Below, in pieces: positions 7,679 to 14,774 of a stretch of 20,161 bases of DNA. The translations under genes and the position numbers were made by a program. Each line of letters opens with the position of its first letter. Positions within the stretch are counted from its first letter, which is position 1. Origin of the DNA: a virus; IMG/VR virus record IMGVR_UViG_3300032029_000010, positions 1 to 20,161 of that record. One strand, given 5' to 3'. Below the pieces are notes generated by a model. It made no database searches and was not told the origin of the DNA. It worked only from the letters and a program-made list of their open reading frames with translations.

Positions 7679-7745
7679 GCCACCAAGACACGAAGTCACT
7701 AAGTAACAATAATTAAAAACCTTGGTGCCTTTGTGCCTTCGTGGC
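7679..7745. repeat. Palindromic tandem-word repeat, family A copy 1
   Basis: The left arm reads as 8-nt words (CACCAAGA, CACGAAGT, CACTAAGT) and the right arm as their complements (CTTGGTGC, CTTTGTGC, CTTCGTGG) around an AT-rich loop. It fills the gap between the distal-tail candidate and the hub gene. Confidence 0.85.
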
Positions 7746-7751
7746 TATCCT

Positions 7752-8249
7752 CTAATCCCCTGCGACGGCTTCGAGGGAAAGCCCGCAATCCGCCACCCCC
7801 GGCAAAAGACTTGCCGTAACAATCAGGTTGATTTCATACGAATAGATTGCTTTTCCGTGCGCGGCCCAGAACAGGTTCCTCCGGTACCTGAACCCGCCCG
7901 GCCGTGCAAACCGAACGCGCCAGATATCATAGCCGTCCGTAAAGAAATACTCCCCGTCCACTGTTTCGTGGATGGTCCTGAGATCCGCTACGGTCTCCGC
8001 GCCCAGGGCATCGCTGTCGGAAAACGAGATCCTCTGATCCCCGTCCACAACACCGAAGTCCTGGATGACCACGCCGCCCAGGGTCGGTATCACGCTTCCC
8101 CGCCCGGTCTCCACGGCCATGAGGTCATAGTGGGCATCGCCCAGGATCGGCACCTGGTCCAAAACTACCAGGGTCTCCGGAGCAGGGTCCGCATTTGCCG
8201 GGTCGGTTGTAGGATCTATATCCGTGCTGTAAAAAGCAAAATCAGCCAT
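7752..8249 (-). CDS. Tail protein, possible distal-tail (Dit-like) component
   Basis: The 165-residue acidic protein lies in the slot between tape measure and hub, where siphophages encode the distal tail protein. Its pattern is beta-rich, with an N-terminal Pro/Asp/Thr-rich leader, a middle GSVIPTLGGVVIQDFG stretch and a C-terminal GKAIYSYEINLIVTASLL strand pair. The upstream region is a palindromic repeat, so the Shine-Dalgarno is poor. I do not recognise the family, and the Dit-like assignment is positional inference. A small tail adaptor is an equal alternative. Confidence 0.65.
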   Translation of the reverse strand: MADFAFYSTDIDPTTDPANADPAPETLVVLDQVPILGDAHYDLMAVETGRGSVIPTLGGVVIQDFGVVDGDQRISFSDSDALGAETVADLRTIHETVDGEYFFTDGYDIWRVRFARPGGFRYRRNLFWAAHGKAIYSYEINLIVTASLLPGVADCGLSLEAVAGD

Positions 8250-8251
8250 TT

Positions 8252-8346
8252 GTTAACCGTTCCGGGTTCAGGGTTCCCCGTTCAGGGTTGAAGGATGTCA
8301 ACTTTTGTCAACTTTGAAGCTCTCAAGTCTGAACCTTTGAACCTTA
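8252..8346. repeat. Palindromic tandem-word repeat, family C copy 1
   Basis: The left part is a run of 7-nt words (GTTCCGG, GTTCAGG, GTTCCCC, GTTCAGG). The right part has TCAACTTT-type and GAACCTTT-type words in 8-10-nt steps. It fills the whole gap between the Gly-rich gene and the Dit-like gene. Confidence 0.65.
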
Positions 8347-8348
8347 TC

Positions 8349-8522
8349 TCATTCCCGTCCTTGGCCGCCTCCCTGTCCGCCGCCCTGGCCTTGTCCCGGG
8401 CCGCCGTCCGGGCACGGCTGATCATTTGCGCCGCCCCTTTGCCCGCCGGGCATGCCTGTTCCGCCTCCCCGGCCGTCATGGGGCCGTGGTGCTCCACTGG
8501 GGTTTGTTTTTGTATCCGCCAT
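8349..8522 (-). CDS. Small Gly-rich protein downstream of tape measure
   Basis: The 57-residue protein is nearly half glycine, ending in a GQGQGGGQGGGQ run, with two prolines near its single Cys and no hydrophobic core. The ATG has a good Shine-Dalgarno (AAAAGGAG, 9 nt away), only 23 bp after the tape measure stop, which favours this frame. A second minus-strand frame covers 8497-8282 from a GTG without a ribosome site; it encodes an Ala/Arg-rich peptide that runs into the repeat and is judged less likely. Probably disordered. Function unknown; a tail linker or tape-measure accessory would fit the position. Confidence 0.55.
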   Translation of the reverse strand: MADTKTNPSGAPRPHDGRGGGTGMPGGQRGGANDQPCPDGGPGQGQGGGQGGGQGRE

Positions 8523-8545
8523 GATACTAGTCTCCTTTTCGTCGG

Positions 8546-11539
8546 TTAACGTTTCGACAATCCCATTTTAATCAGTTCTGCCTCGAACTCCTTGACCATC
8601 GCCCTGGTTACCTTCCTGTCTCCCATGACCATCAACGGCATCTCTGCGCCGCCCGCCTGAAAGCGTATGGTCATGGTCTCCCCGGACATGCCCGGCACAG
8701 AACCGCCCGCCTGAAACGCATATTGCGGGGAGGGCATCTCGGGCAGGGAGATGTTCGAGACCAGGCCTCCTATCCGGGCGCGTACCATATGGGACAAATC
8801 CAGTTTCATGGCGTTGAGCGCCTGGAACAGGCCCGCCCCGTATTTTCTGACCGCCTCCTTGCGGATCACGAACTCCCCGGCCTCCAGGAGCGCGCGTATC
8901 CGGTCGCCCCCGCCGTACCCGGCGAGCATGGATCCTGAAGCGAGCCCCGCAAGGCCGCCCGCCTTTTTTTCTTCGACCGTTTTGTGATGGGTAACCACAT
9001 ATATGTGTTTGATAGCCTTGGTACCAATAAACTTATTAATCGCATTCTGGGCCGCCTCAAGGCCGCTCAGCGTGATTTTTACGTTTGCCTCGCGCTGCTT
9101 TGCGATCTCGTCGAGCTGTTTCTTTATGCCGTCCGCCGTGGCCGTCCATTCGTCCCTGGCACTCGCAGCGGCATCCCGCTGCAGCGAATACAGCTCCTCG
9201 ACAAAATTCCCGACCTCGGTAACGCCGTTGATTGCCACCTGCTTCGTGTCTTCCAGCGAGCGGACCACGACGTCCTTGCCGCCCTCGCTCTTCTTGACTT
9301 CCGTGGCGAGATCGGCATACAAACCCTCCGCGTCTTTGGCCAGCTTTTCCGCAAGCTTGTAATCGCCCCTGGCCATCGCCTCCCTGGCCGCGTACAATTT
9401 CTCCTCGGCCTGGAGCTTTTTGTCGGCCCAGATCTCCGCGTCCTCCAGTCCCCTGCGGCCCAGCTCGCGGAGCTTGTCCTCGGTGGAAAGCCTGGCGTAC
9501 TTGATCTTGTCTTCCCAGGCGATCACCTGCTTTGCATAATCGGCCGCCTGTTTTTTGGCCTCCTCGTACGCCTTCTTGGCCTTTTTCTCGAACTCGTCGA
9601 GCTGCTCTGTCGTGGCCTCCACAGCCTTGACGGGCTTTTCCATCTCCCCTGCCGCGCCGGAGGCGGCCTCGCCGACCTTTTTAAAAGCCGCCTGGATCTC
9701 TTTGAGCTTGGCGTTGACCCCAATGAGTTCTTTCTGTGCCTCTTTCGCATCCTTGGTCGCGTTGCCGAGGCCGAATAGCGTCTTCTCGGCTGCCCGTGTC
9801 TCCAGCTTTGCCTTGAGCGCCGTGTAATATACCCTGGCCTCCGCCAGTTTCTTTTTGAAGTCCTCCAGGTCCTCCTGGGCCAGCTGCGTGATGTCGTCAG
9901 GGAGCTTCACGTCCTTGAATTCCTTAAACTTTCTCATGAGCCGGTCCGAGTTTTCCCTGAGCCGGTCCTGGGATTCCCTCATGGCCTTGTGCGCCTGGAT
10001 CGCCTTGTATGCTTCCGCTGTCAGGGTGGCCAGCTGGTAAGATGTGTACAATACAGCCGCTGCCAAACCCGCCTTCATCAGAACCCCGGTTACGGCGAAT
10101 TGTGCGTTCAAAGAGCCTACGGCTGCCTGGGCCGCACCGGCGTGAACAATGAGCCCCTTGAGTCCCGATACCATAGATCCCAGTCCCAATTTCCAGATGA
10201 TAAACGCGCCCGCTGCGCTCGCCAGCGTGGCCACGACTGACTTTGTCACCGGGTCCATCTCCTCAAACGAGTCGATCAGTTCCCGCACTCCCCTGGCCAG
10301 GGGCAGCAGCACCTTGGAGGCCAGGGCGCCCGCGGAGATCATCAGATCGTCTATCGCATTTCTGAAGAGCTTCATCTGGTTGGCCGGCGTGTCTTTCATT
10401 TTTTCGTTGGCCTCAGCCATCGCTCCGGCGGAGTCCGCCATCTTGTCCAGGGTTTTGGTGAGATCGTCGAAATTGTTGATCAGGGCCAGAACTCCGGTAC
10501 GCGCTTCAACGTCCGGAATAAGGAACCGCATTTGTTTTATGTCTTTATGTAGACCTTTTTGCCGGATCGCGTCCAGGGTCGGAATGAGGCCTTTCCAGGT
10601 GATCCCGAGCTCGTCGAACTTTTTCTTTGCCTCAGCCGTGGGAGCGGCCATCGCATTGATCGCGCCCTTGAGCGCGGTCATGGCCTGGGGCGTGCGGAGG
10701 GCGCCCTTGGTCATGGTCGCAATGGCGGCGGAAACATCCCGGAACTCCACACCTGCTGCCCTTGCCGTGGGCAGGACCTCGCCTATGGAATGGGCGAGCT
10801 GGGGAAACGTGGTGACGCCGAGCCTGACGGTTGTAAACAGGATATCGTAGACCTCTTCCAACTCGTCGATCGACTTGCCGTAGGCGTTGATCACCGCGAT
10901 CCCGGCGTTCGCGGCCGTCTTGGTATCGGTAACGCCACCGACCGCGGCCTTGGCGGATAGTGCTAAAACCCCGACCGATTTCTCCAGGGCCACTCCCGCT
11001 GAAAGAATATCGTACTGTGCGGCCGCGAGCTCCGTGGCGCTCTGGGGGATCTCCTTTGTCATTGCCCGGATCTCCTTGCCCAGGGAGGCGAACTGCTCCT
11101 TGCTCACGTCGATCAGGGTGTTGACCTCGGCCATGCGCTGGGAGAACTCGCTGTACCGGTTAAAGGATTTGATGACCGCGTACCCGGCCCCTGCCAGGGC
11201 GATCAGCCCGGTCTTTGCCTTGCCCAGCTCACCCGCCCAGTCGCCGGTCTCTTTGCGAAGCTCGGCGGTCTTTTGCTTGAGCTTTACCTTGGCCTGATAA
11301 AGCTCCGCGCTGGACAGCTTGCCCGATTTTTTGAGCGTGTCGTAGGAGCCCCGGAGTTTTGTAATCTCGTCCCGGATCTCCTTGTAGGGACGCACCCCCA
11401 GGGCCGATCTGGCCTCCATGACCTTCCGGGCCTCGGCCGCGGACTTTTTGGTCTTGTCCAGCTCGCTCCTGGTCTTGCGGAGCTCTTCCTTTGTCCGGTC
11501 TTTTGCCTCGACCGTTATTTTGACTTTGCGGTCCGTCAT
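8546..11539 (-). CDS. Tail tape measure protein (TP901 type)
   Basis: The protein sets tail length and passes through the tube during DNA entry. Its 997 residues begin with a charged coiled coil (1-105). A TP901-like core follows at about 110-330, with Q-S-A-T-E-L and a stretch ending in GALRTPQAMTALKGAINA. A hydrophobic, membrane-like zone lies at about 430-520, and a long coiled coil rich in Lys, Glu and Ala at about 530-850. The C-terminal motif GEFVIRKEAVRKYG at 888 is typical of tape measures. By the usual rule of about 0.15 nm per residue, the tail would be near 150 nm. The chaperone pair lies directly upstream. The start ATG has only a weak ribosome site, next to a palindrome. Confidence 0.93.
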   Translation of the reverse strand: MTDRKVKITVEAKDRTKEELRKTRSELDKTKKSAAEARKVMEARSALGVRPYKEIRDEITKLRGSYDTLKKSGKLSSAELYQAKVKLKQKTAELRKETGDWAGELGKAKTGLIALAGAGYAVIKSFNRYSEFSQRMAEVNTLIDVSKEQFASLGKEIRAMTKEIPQSATELAAAQYDILSAGVALEKSVGVLALSAKAAVGGVTDTKTAANAGIAVINAYGKSIDELEEVYDILFTTVRLGVTTFPQLAHSIGEVLPTARAAGVEFRDVSAAIATMTKGALRTPQAMTALKGAINAMAAPTAEAKKKFDELGITWKGLIPTLDAIRQKGLHKDIKQMRFLIPDVEARTGVLALINNFDDLTKTLDKMADSAGAMAEANEKMKDTPANQMKLFRNAIDDLMISAGALASKVLLPLARGVRELIDSFEEMDPVTKSVVATLASAAGAFIIWKLGLGSMVSGLKGLIVHAGAAQAAVGSLNAQFAVTGVLMKAGLAAAVLYTSYQLATLTAEAYKAIQAHKAMRESQDRLRENSDRLMRKFKEFKDVKLPDDITQLAQEDLEDFKKKLAEARVYYTALKAKLETRAAEKTLFGLGNATKDAKEAQKELIGVNAKLKEIQAAFKKVGEAASGAAGEMEKPVKAVEATTEQLDEFEKKAKKAYEEAKKQAADYAKQVIAWEDKIKYARLSTEDKLRELGRRGLEDAEIWADKKLQAEEKLYAAREAMARGDYKLAEKLAKDAEGLYADLATEVKKSEGGKDVVVRSLEDTKQVAINGVTEVGNFVEELYSLQRDAAASARDEWTATADGIKKQLDEIAKQREANVKITLSGLEAAQNAINKFIGTKAIKHIYVVTHHKTVEEKKAGGLAGLASGSMLAGYGGGDRIRALLEAGEFVIRKEAVRKYGAGLFQALNAMKLDLSHMVRARIGGLVSNISLPEMPSPQYAFQAGGSVPGMSGETMTIRFQAGGAEMPLMVMGDRKVTRAMVKEFEAELIKMGLSKR

Positions 11540-11552
11540 CGCTCACTTTTCC

Positions 11553-11637
11553 GCCACTAAGGCACAAAGGCACGAAGTTTAATTTTCAATTTTCACTTGT
11601 CAATTTTCAATTGTTTGTGTCTTAGTGACTTCGTGGC
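11553..11637. repeat. Composite palindromic repeat, family A copy 2 with a second repeat inside
   Basis: The outer arms are family A 8-nt words (CACTAAGG, CACAAAGG, CACGAAG and complements). The loop holds a different array of 7-nt words (AATTTTC, AATTTTC, ACTTGTC, AATTTTC). It lies between the chaperone second frame and the tape measure gene. Confidence 0.85.
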
Positions 11638-11638
11638 A

Positions 11639-11740
11639 TCATGGTTTATCTTGCGGAGGCTTGAGCCACCGGACGGCCTCCTCGATCGCGAGATTAAAAA
11701 AACTCCAGCCGTAGTCCCACGCCTGCGCGTGTCCCATCAT
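11639..11740 (-). CDS. Tail assembly chaperone, second frame (T-like)
   Basis: Read alone from ATG this frame encodes 33 residues (GHAQAWDYGWSFFNLAIEEA in the middle). It stays open upstream, across the end of the chaperone gene, in the -1 frame, exactly as the T extension of phage lambda G/GT does. The first ATG has no good ribosome site, so expression as a -1 fusion is favoured, with A-AAC-CCT at 11836-11830 as the candidate slip site. Its stop lies next to the repeat in front of the tape measure gene. T domains normally bind tube protein or tape measure. This is inferred by architecture and short-motif resemblance. Confidence 0.6.
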   Translation of the reverse strand: MMGHAQAWDYGWSFFNLAIEEAVRWLKPPQDKP

Positions 11741-11742
11741 GA

Positions 11743-12081
11743 TCAGCCGGCAGATTGCTCTTCTGATTTCTGCGCTGCCAGCGCCGCTCGCCCCACGTTT
11801 GCCAGCCTTTGCATCAGGCCGGCGAAAGTAGGGTTTATGCCTTCTACCTCGTCGATCATGGTCTCTATCTCGGACGGGGCATATTTGGCCAGTTCCTCGA
11901 CCGGCATCTCGAGGCTCATCGCGAGAGCGCTTGACGGAAGCCGGTCCGGGAACAGCATGTCGATATCGCTGATTTCCGTGTCCGTCCCCGCGGATTCGAG
12001 TATCTGCGCAATCTGTTTGACCGTGAGCTCACGGGCGGTAAATTTCTTATCGCCGATTTTAAACGGCTTTTCTTTTCTCAT
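11743..12081 (-). CDS. Tail assembly chaperone (G-like)
   Basis: The 112-residue acidic, helical protein sits between tail tube and tape measure, the fixed place of the G-type tail chaperone. It begins MRKEKPFKIGDKKF and has ARELTVKQIAQILES, similar to other phage chaperones that start with a short beta pair followed by helices. The start at 12081 is chosen for its AAAGGAGATCCCAACC ribosome site; an upstream in-frame GTG lies inside the family B palindrome and is rejected. Near the 3' end the -1 frame is open, allowing a G-T fusion. It would keep the tape measure soluble and recruit tube subunits. Confidence 0.8.
   Translation of the reverse strand: MRKEKPFKIGDKKFTARELTVKQIAQILESAGTDTEISDIDMLFPDRLPSSALAMSLEMPVEELAKYAPSEIETMIDEVEGINPTFAGLMQRLANVGRAALAAQKSEEQSAG
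11830..11836 (-). promoter_or_regulatory. Candidate -1 ribosomal frameshift heptamer
   Basis: In the chaperone frame the codons ATA AAC CCT contain A-AAC-CCT, which fits the X-XXY-YYZ pattern for tandem -1 slippage. After a slip, the ribosome reads TAC TTT CGC and continues without a stop into the T-like frame. It is not one of the best-known strong heptamers, so this is a candidate only. Confidence 0.45.
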
Positions 12082-12098
12082 GGTTGGGATCTCCTTTA

Positions 12099-12170
12099 GC
12101 CACGGATTCACACAGATAAACGCGGATTAAGAAAAATTAATATCTGCGTAAATCTGCGTAAATCCGTGGC
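12099..12170. repeat. Palindromic tandem-word repeat, family B
   Basis: Arms are 10-nt words: CACGGATTCA, CACAGATAAA, CGCGGATTAA on the left and TATCTGCGTA, AATCTGCGTA, AATCCGTGGC on the right. It lies between the tail tube and chaperone genes, and its left edge reaches the chaperone ribosome-site region. Confidence 0.85.
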
Positions 12171-12197
12171 CAAATATTATTGGCCCCGGAAGCGGGA

Positions 12198-13172
12198 TTA
12201 CATCGTCTCGACTTTGTAATACTCCTGGCCGCTGGCCTGATCGCTGTCCTTGAGCACTGTGCCCGTGACCGCGAGCACTGAGGCGCCTTCCCCGATCAAC
12301 GGGAACTCGCCGTTGAGCAAGATATTGACCTTGTGGAACGTCCATCTCTGGCGCACGCCGTTGTCGTCTTTATCGGAAACGAAGATCAGCTTGCGCTCCA
12401 CCGATCCCGCGGACATCCCCCAGATATAGCTGCGGTCCACGGCCTCGTAATCGTAAGAGATCACGTCCGTGTCGATGATGTCCCCGTCGCTGATCTTGCG
12501 GATATACCCGTAATCCGGGTCCAGGCTGTAATCCGTTCCCTGCACGCGGCGCGTCGTTCCGGCCGCATCGGTGACCACCACGTCCTCGAGGGTCTCGATA
12601 CCCGTGGGCGTGATGTAATTGGTGCCCTGGGTCTCATACACCTCCTCGCCCACCTGGAACGTTCCCACGATATTGACCAGCTCGATGTATCCGGCCGCCT
12701 TAAAGGCTATGTCGCCCGTGGCTGCCGAGGTGTCTCCCGTCACTGTGTCGCCCACCGCAAGCGCTCCGGTAATCGTGCCGGTCAGCTTGATGCTGAACAC
12801 GTTCAGCTTGCCCAGATCTATATACAGATCGTCTTCCAGGTCCACGTCCGTGCCGATCGCGTCCTGATACACATAGCTCGCGGCCTGGTTGTCGGTGTTA
12901 ATGTCCGAGCCGAGCAGGGTCATCTTCAGGTTCTCGTTCGTCATCTCCCGGAGCCCGAAGGTAAGCACCGCGTCCCGCTCCGTCTCCTTTTCGATGATGG
13001 TTGCCCTGGCCGCGTTCCGCGTGCTCTTGAGCTTTTCGATCGTGACCGTGAGGGCGAAATTGATATTCTCCAGCTCGCCCAGGTCATCGAACGAATCCTC
13101 GTCCACCTCGCCGGCGTATGCCCTGCCGGTGCCGTAATAGCGAATATTGTCCGCGCTTGATGCTAATGGCAT
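12198..13172 (-). CDS. Major tail tube protein (siphovirus type)
   Basis: The 324-residue protein should polymerise into the non-contractile tail tube. The N-terminal part (DDLGELENINFALTVTIEKL, residues about 28-48) and a following beta pattern resemble siphophage tube proteins, and it stands where tube genes stand, before the chaperone pair. Residues of about 130-190 form a Gly/Thr-rich beta insert (TGTITGALAVGDTVTG) that could be an extra surface domain. No sheath gene lies upstream. An AAAGGAGG ribosome site precedes the ATG. Tube identity rests on position plus N-terminal resemblance. Confidence 0.8.
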   Translation of the reverse strand: MPLASSADNIRYYGTGRAYAGEVDEDSFDDLGELENINFALTVTIEKLKSTRNAARATIIEKETERDAVLTFGLREMTNENLKMTLLGSDINTDNQAASYVYQDAIGTDVDLEDDLYIDLGKLNVFSIKLTGTITGALAVGDTVTGDTSAATGDIAFKAAGYIELVNIVGTFQVGEEVYETQGTNYITPTGIETLEDVVVTDAAGTTRRVQGTDYSLDPDYGYIRKISDGDIIDTDVISYDYEAVDRSYIWGMSAGSVERKLIFVSDKDDNGVRQRWTFHKVNILLNGEFPLIGEGASVLAVTGTVLKDSDQASGQEYYKVETM

Positions 13173-13190
13173 AATAAAACCTCCTTTTTT

Positions 13191-13247
13191 GCCACTAAGT
13201 CACAAAGTCACAAAAGATAAAACTTAGTGTCTTAGTGTCTTTGTGGC
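13191..13247. repeat. Palindromic tandem-word repeat, family A copy 3
   Basis: Left arm words are CACTAAGT, CACAAAGT, CACAAAAG; right arm words are CTTAGTGT, CTTAGTGT, CTTTGTGG. It fills the gap between the gp37-like and tail tube genes. Confidence 0.85.
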
Positions 13248-13250
13248 CTC

Positions 13251-13703
13251 CTATGTTTTAATTGTCTTGAACTCATACCGCGCCGCGTAAAAACACAGCC
13301 CCCTTTTAGGCGCCAGGTATAGCGGCGCAGCGGAGCGCAGGAGCATGACGCCTGAGCTGTGGATCTTTTGCCTGTGCAGCAGTCCCTCGGTCAGCTCCAG
13401 GATCTCATAGACTCCCATGCTCGTGGAGTCCCCACGCCTGGAGGCCTCCGTGCCCCGCAGGTTTTTATCCCCGACAAGGAGCATGATCCCGATATCCTCT
13501 TCGTCGTAGCGGTCCTTGTGCGTGAGCGCCAGGCCCGTGGCCACCACGTAAACACAGGGAAAAAGCAGCGTCATCCTGGCCAGCTCCTCAATGTCCTCCG
13601 CCTCGGCCTGGCCCGCATAAAGCTCCAGGGTCTTGACGCCTTGATCTTTCAGCGGCTCCAGAGTAACGAGAGTAACCTGCTCCAGCTCCTCGAACTCGTG
13701 CAT
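13251..13703 (-). CDS. Mu gp37-like protein (DUF1834)
   Basis: The 150-residue protein matches the Mu gp37 family in size and position (after gp36, before the tail genes). It has a KTLELYAGQAEAEDIEELAR segment, hydrophobic LFPCVYVVATG, and a later GVYEILELTEGLL helix. Members probably act at the head-tail junction or as tail terminators. The ATG overlaps the stop of the small basic gene as TAATG, so translation is coupled. The stop lies just before a family A palindrome. Confidence 0.8.
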   Translation of the reverse strand: MHEFEELEQVTLVTLEPLKDQGVKTLELYAGQAEAEDIEELARMTLLFPCVYVVATGLALTHKDRYDEEDIGIMLLVGDKNLRGTEASRRGDSTSMGVYEILELTEGLLHRQKIHSSGVMLLRSAAPLYLAPKRGLCFYAARYEFKTIKT

Positions 13704-13849
13704 TACTTAGCTCCCTTGATAACCTTCACGGCGAACCACAGCCGCTGCCTGAGCGGCAGGCGCCCGATCTGCCCGACCATCGCCATAAACCGTTTATCCG
13801 CCTCCTTGCGGGCCGCCCGCCGGATCTTTTTGTGGAGCCTCCCGCTCAT
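13703..13849 (-). CDS. 48-residue basic protein between gp36- and gp37-like genes
   Basis: A short gene begins MSGRLHKKIRRAARKEADKR and ends in FAVKVIKGAK. Both ends are TAATG overlaps with neighbours, so the three genes form one coupled block; this is the main evidence that it is real. It is strongly basic, with an Arg/Lys-rich N-terminal helix and a more hydrophobic second half. No family is recognised. A small virion-assembly or nucleic-acid-binding role is possible, though only composition points that way. Confidence 0.75.
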   Translation of the reverse strand: MSGRLHKKIRRAARKEADKRFMAMVGQIGRLPLRQRLWFAVKVIKGAK

Positions 13850-14286
13850 TAAAGCCCGCTCATCTTGTCGCGATCGAAGATCCTCTTATTCGATGAAATA
13901 TTAACCGTATCCGGCGTGTTGGACGGCGCCGGCGTTGCAGCGCCCAGCCTGATCTTTCCTTCCCCGACCTTTTCCAGGAAACGGATCGCCTCCTTGTGCC
14001 TGTCCTTGCGTGTCTCGGGCGCGGCGTCCCCGCGCCTGGAGAAGAGATTATAGATGGCGATATCCACGCTGACCTGCCGGATCTTATCCGGTACCGGCGA
14101 AAGAGGAATCGTATATCTGCCCTGGCAGTACGCGTCTATGGTAGCGTCCGCGTCCTCGATCGCCTTGGTTACCTTGTCCTCGTCCACCGCGCCTGCGCCT
14201 GTGTCATCCGTCAACTGGATAAGAATAGCCTCATCGATCTGGTCCAGGATGTCGTTATGTGTCTCGTCTTGCGCGCAATAGGCCAT
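13849..14286 (-). CDS. Mu gp36-like protein (DUF1320)
   Basis: The 145-residue protein matches the Mu gp36 family: a helical N-terminus, the phrase DADATIDAYCQGRYTIPL (residues about 46-63) and then a PDKIRQVSVDIAIYNLFSRR helix. Family members are head-tail connector proteins. It starts two bases after the stop of the gp35-like gene and ends in TAATG with the small basic gene. A poorly conserved C-terminal tail (about 115-145) carries no motif. Confidence 0.88.
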   Translation of the reverse strand: MAYCAQDETHNDILDQIDEAILIQLTDDTGAGAVDEDKVTKAIEDADATIDAYCQGRYTIPLSPVPDKIRQVSVDIAIYNLFSRRGDAAPETRKDRHKEAIRFLEKVGEGKIRLGAATPAPSNTPDTVNISSNKRIFDRDKMSGL

Positions 14287-14287
14287 G

Positions 14288-14668
14288 TTATTCCGTGTCC
14301 GACTGCTCGCTCATCTTTTCCGCGAGGAGTTGCTGCAGCTCTTCTTTTTTGGCCTTGGGCGGAAACTCGACTCCCATCTCTTCCAGCCGCTCTTTTATCT
14401 CCCGAACTGTCAGGTCGGGCTGCTCCCCGTCCTCCGGAACTTCAGCGGAGGAGGACTCCTCCGTGCCCTCGATCTGCCCTTCACCCTGCTCCCCGCCCGC
14501 CATAGCTTCAGCGACGGCGGGAACGATCTCCACCGTCAGTTTCGGCTCCGCCTCCAGAACCTTCACTTGCTCCGGAGTGAACGTATCATCCGGGTACTCG
14601 GTCGTCCCTTTGGGATGGGCGACCCTGCAGCGCCGGAAGTTATGCTGCTTGCTCGTTATTCGAATCAT
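14288..14668 (-). CDS. Mu gp35/HI1506-like protein with HeH-type C-terminus
   Basis: The 126-residue protein begins ITSKQHNFRRCRVAHPKGTT, close to HI1506/gp35-type proteins of Mu-like prophages. An acidic linker (residues about 55-85) separates this from a C-terminal helix-extension-helix-like motif (LTVREIKERLEEMGVEF, then a KKEELQQLLAEKM helix). The ribosome site GGAGGTCTACC precedes the ATG. It stands between the capsid and gp36-like genes, as in Mu relatives. The precise role is unknown; head assembly is likely. Confidence 0.8.
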   Translation of the reverse strand: MIRITSKQHNFRRCRVAHPKGTTEYPDDTFTPEQVKVLEAEPKLTVEIVPAVAEAMAGGEQGEGQIEGTEESSSAEVPEDGEQPDLTVREIKERLEEMGVEFPPKAKKEELQQLLAEKMSEQSDTE

Positions 14669-14682
14669 GGTAGACCTCCGTT

Positions 14683-14755
14683 GTTAGGTTCCCTGTTCAA
14701 CGTTCCGGGTTCAGGGTTAACTCTTGAACCCCTGAACCCTGAACTTCTTAACCTT
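14683..14755. repeat. Palindromic tandem-word repeat, family C copy 2
   Basis: A 7-nt word array (GTTCCCT, GTTCAAC, GTTCCGG, GTTCAGG) is followed by complementary words (TTGAACC, CCTGAAC, CCTGAAC). It lies between the capsid gene and the gp35-like gene. Confidence 0.85.
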
Positions 14756-14774
14756 ATATTTTTATCCGCGTGGT

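Noticed and set aside
7665-7709. Upstream extension of the hub gene (MLLSDFVSWWRKKIP)
   Set aside because: Those codons are the family A palindrome read in frame. Similar extensions for the F-like gene (19034) and the chaperone (12111) also begin in repeats and were trimmed.
7679-7745. CRISPR array
   Set aside because: The repeats are palindromic words of 7-10 nt without unique spacers, and copies lie kilobases apart.
8282-8497. Alternative Ala/Arg-rich frame downstream of tape measure
   Set aside because: It starts at a GTG without a ribosome site and its end runs through the family C repeat. The Gly-rich frame has ATG and a good site.
13173-13250. Contractile sheath gene before the tail tube
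   Set aside because: The gap is only a palindrome, and the gene upstream is gp37-like, so no sheath is encoded here.
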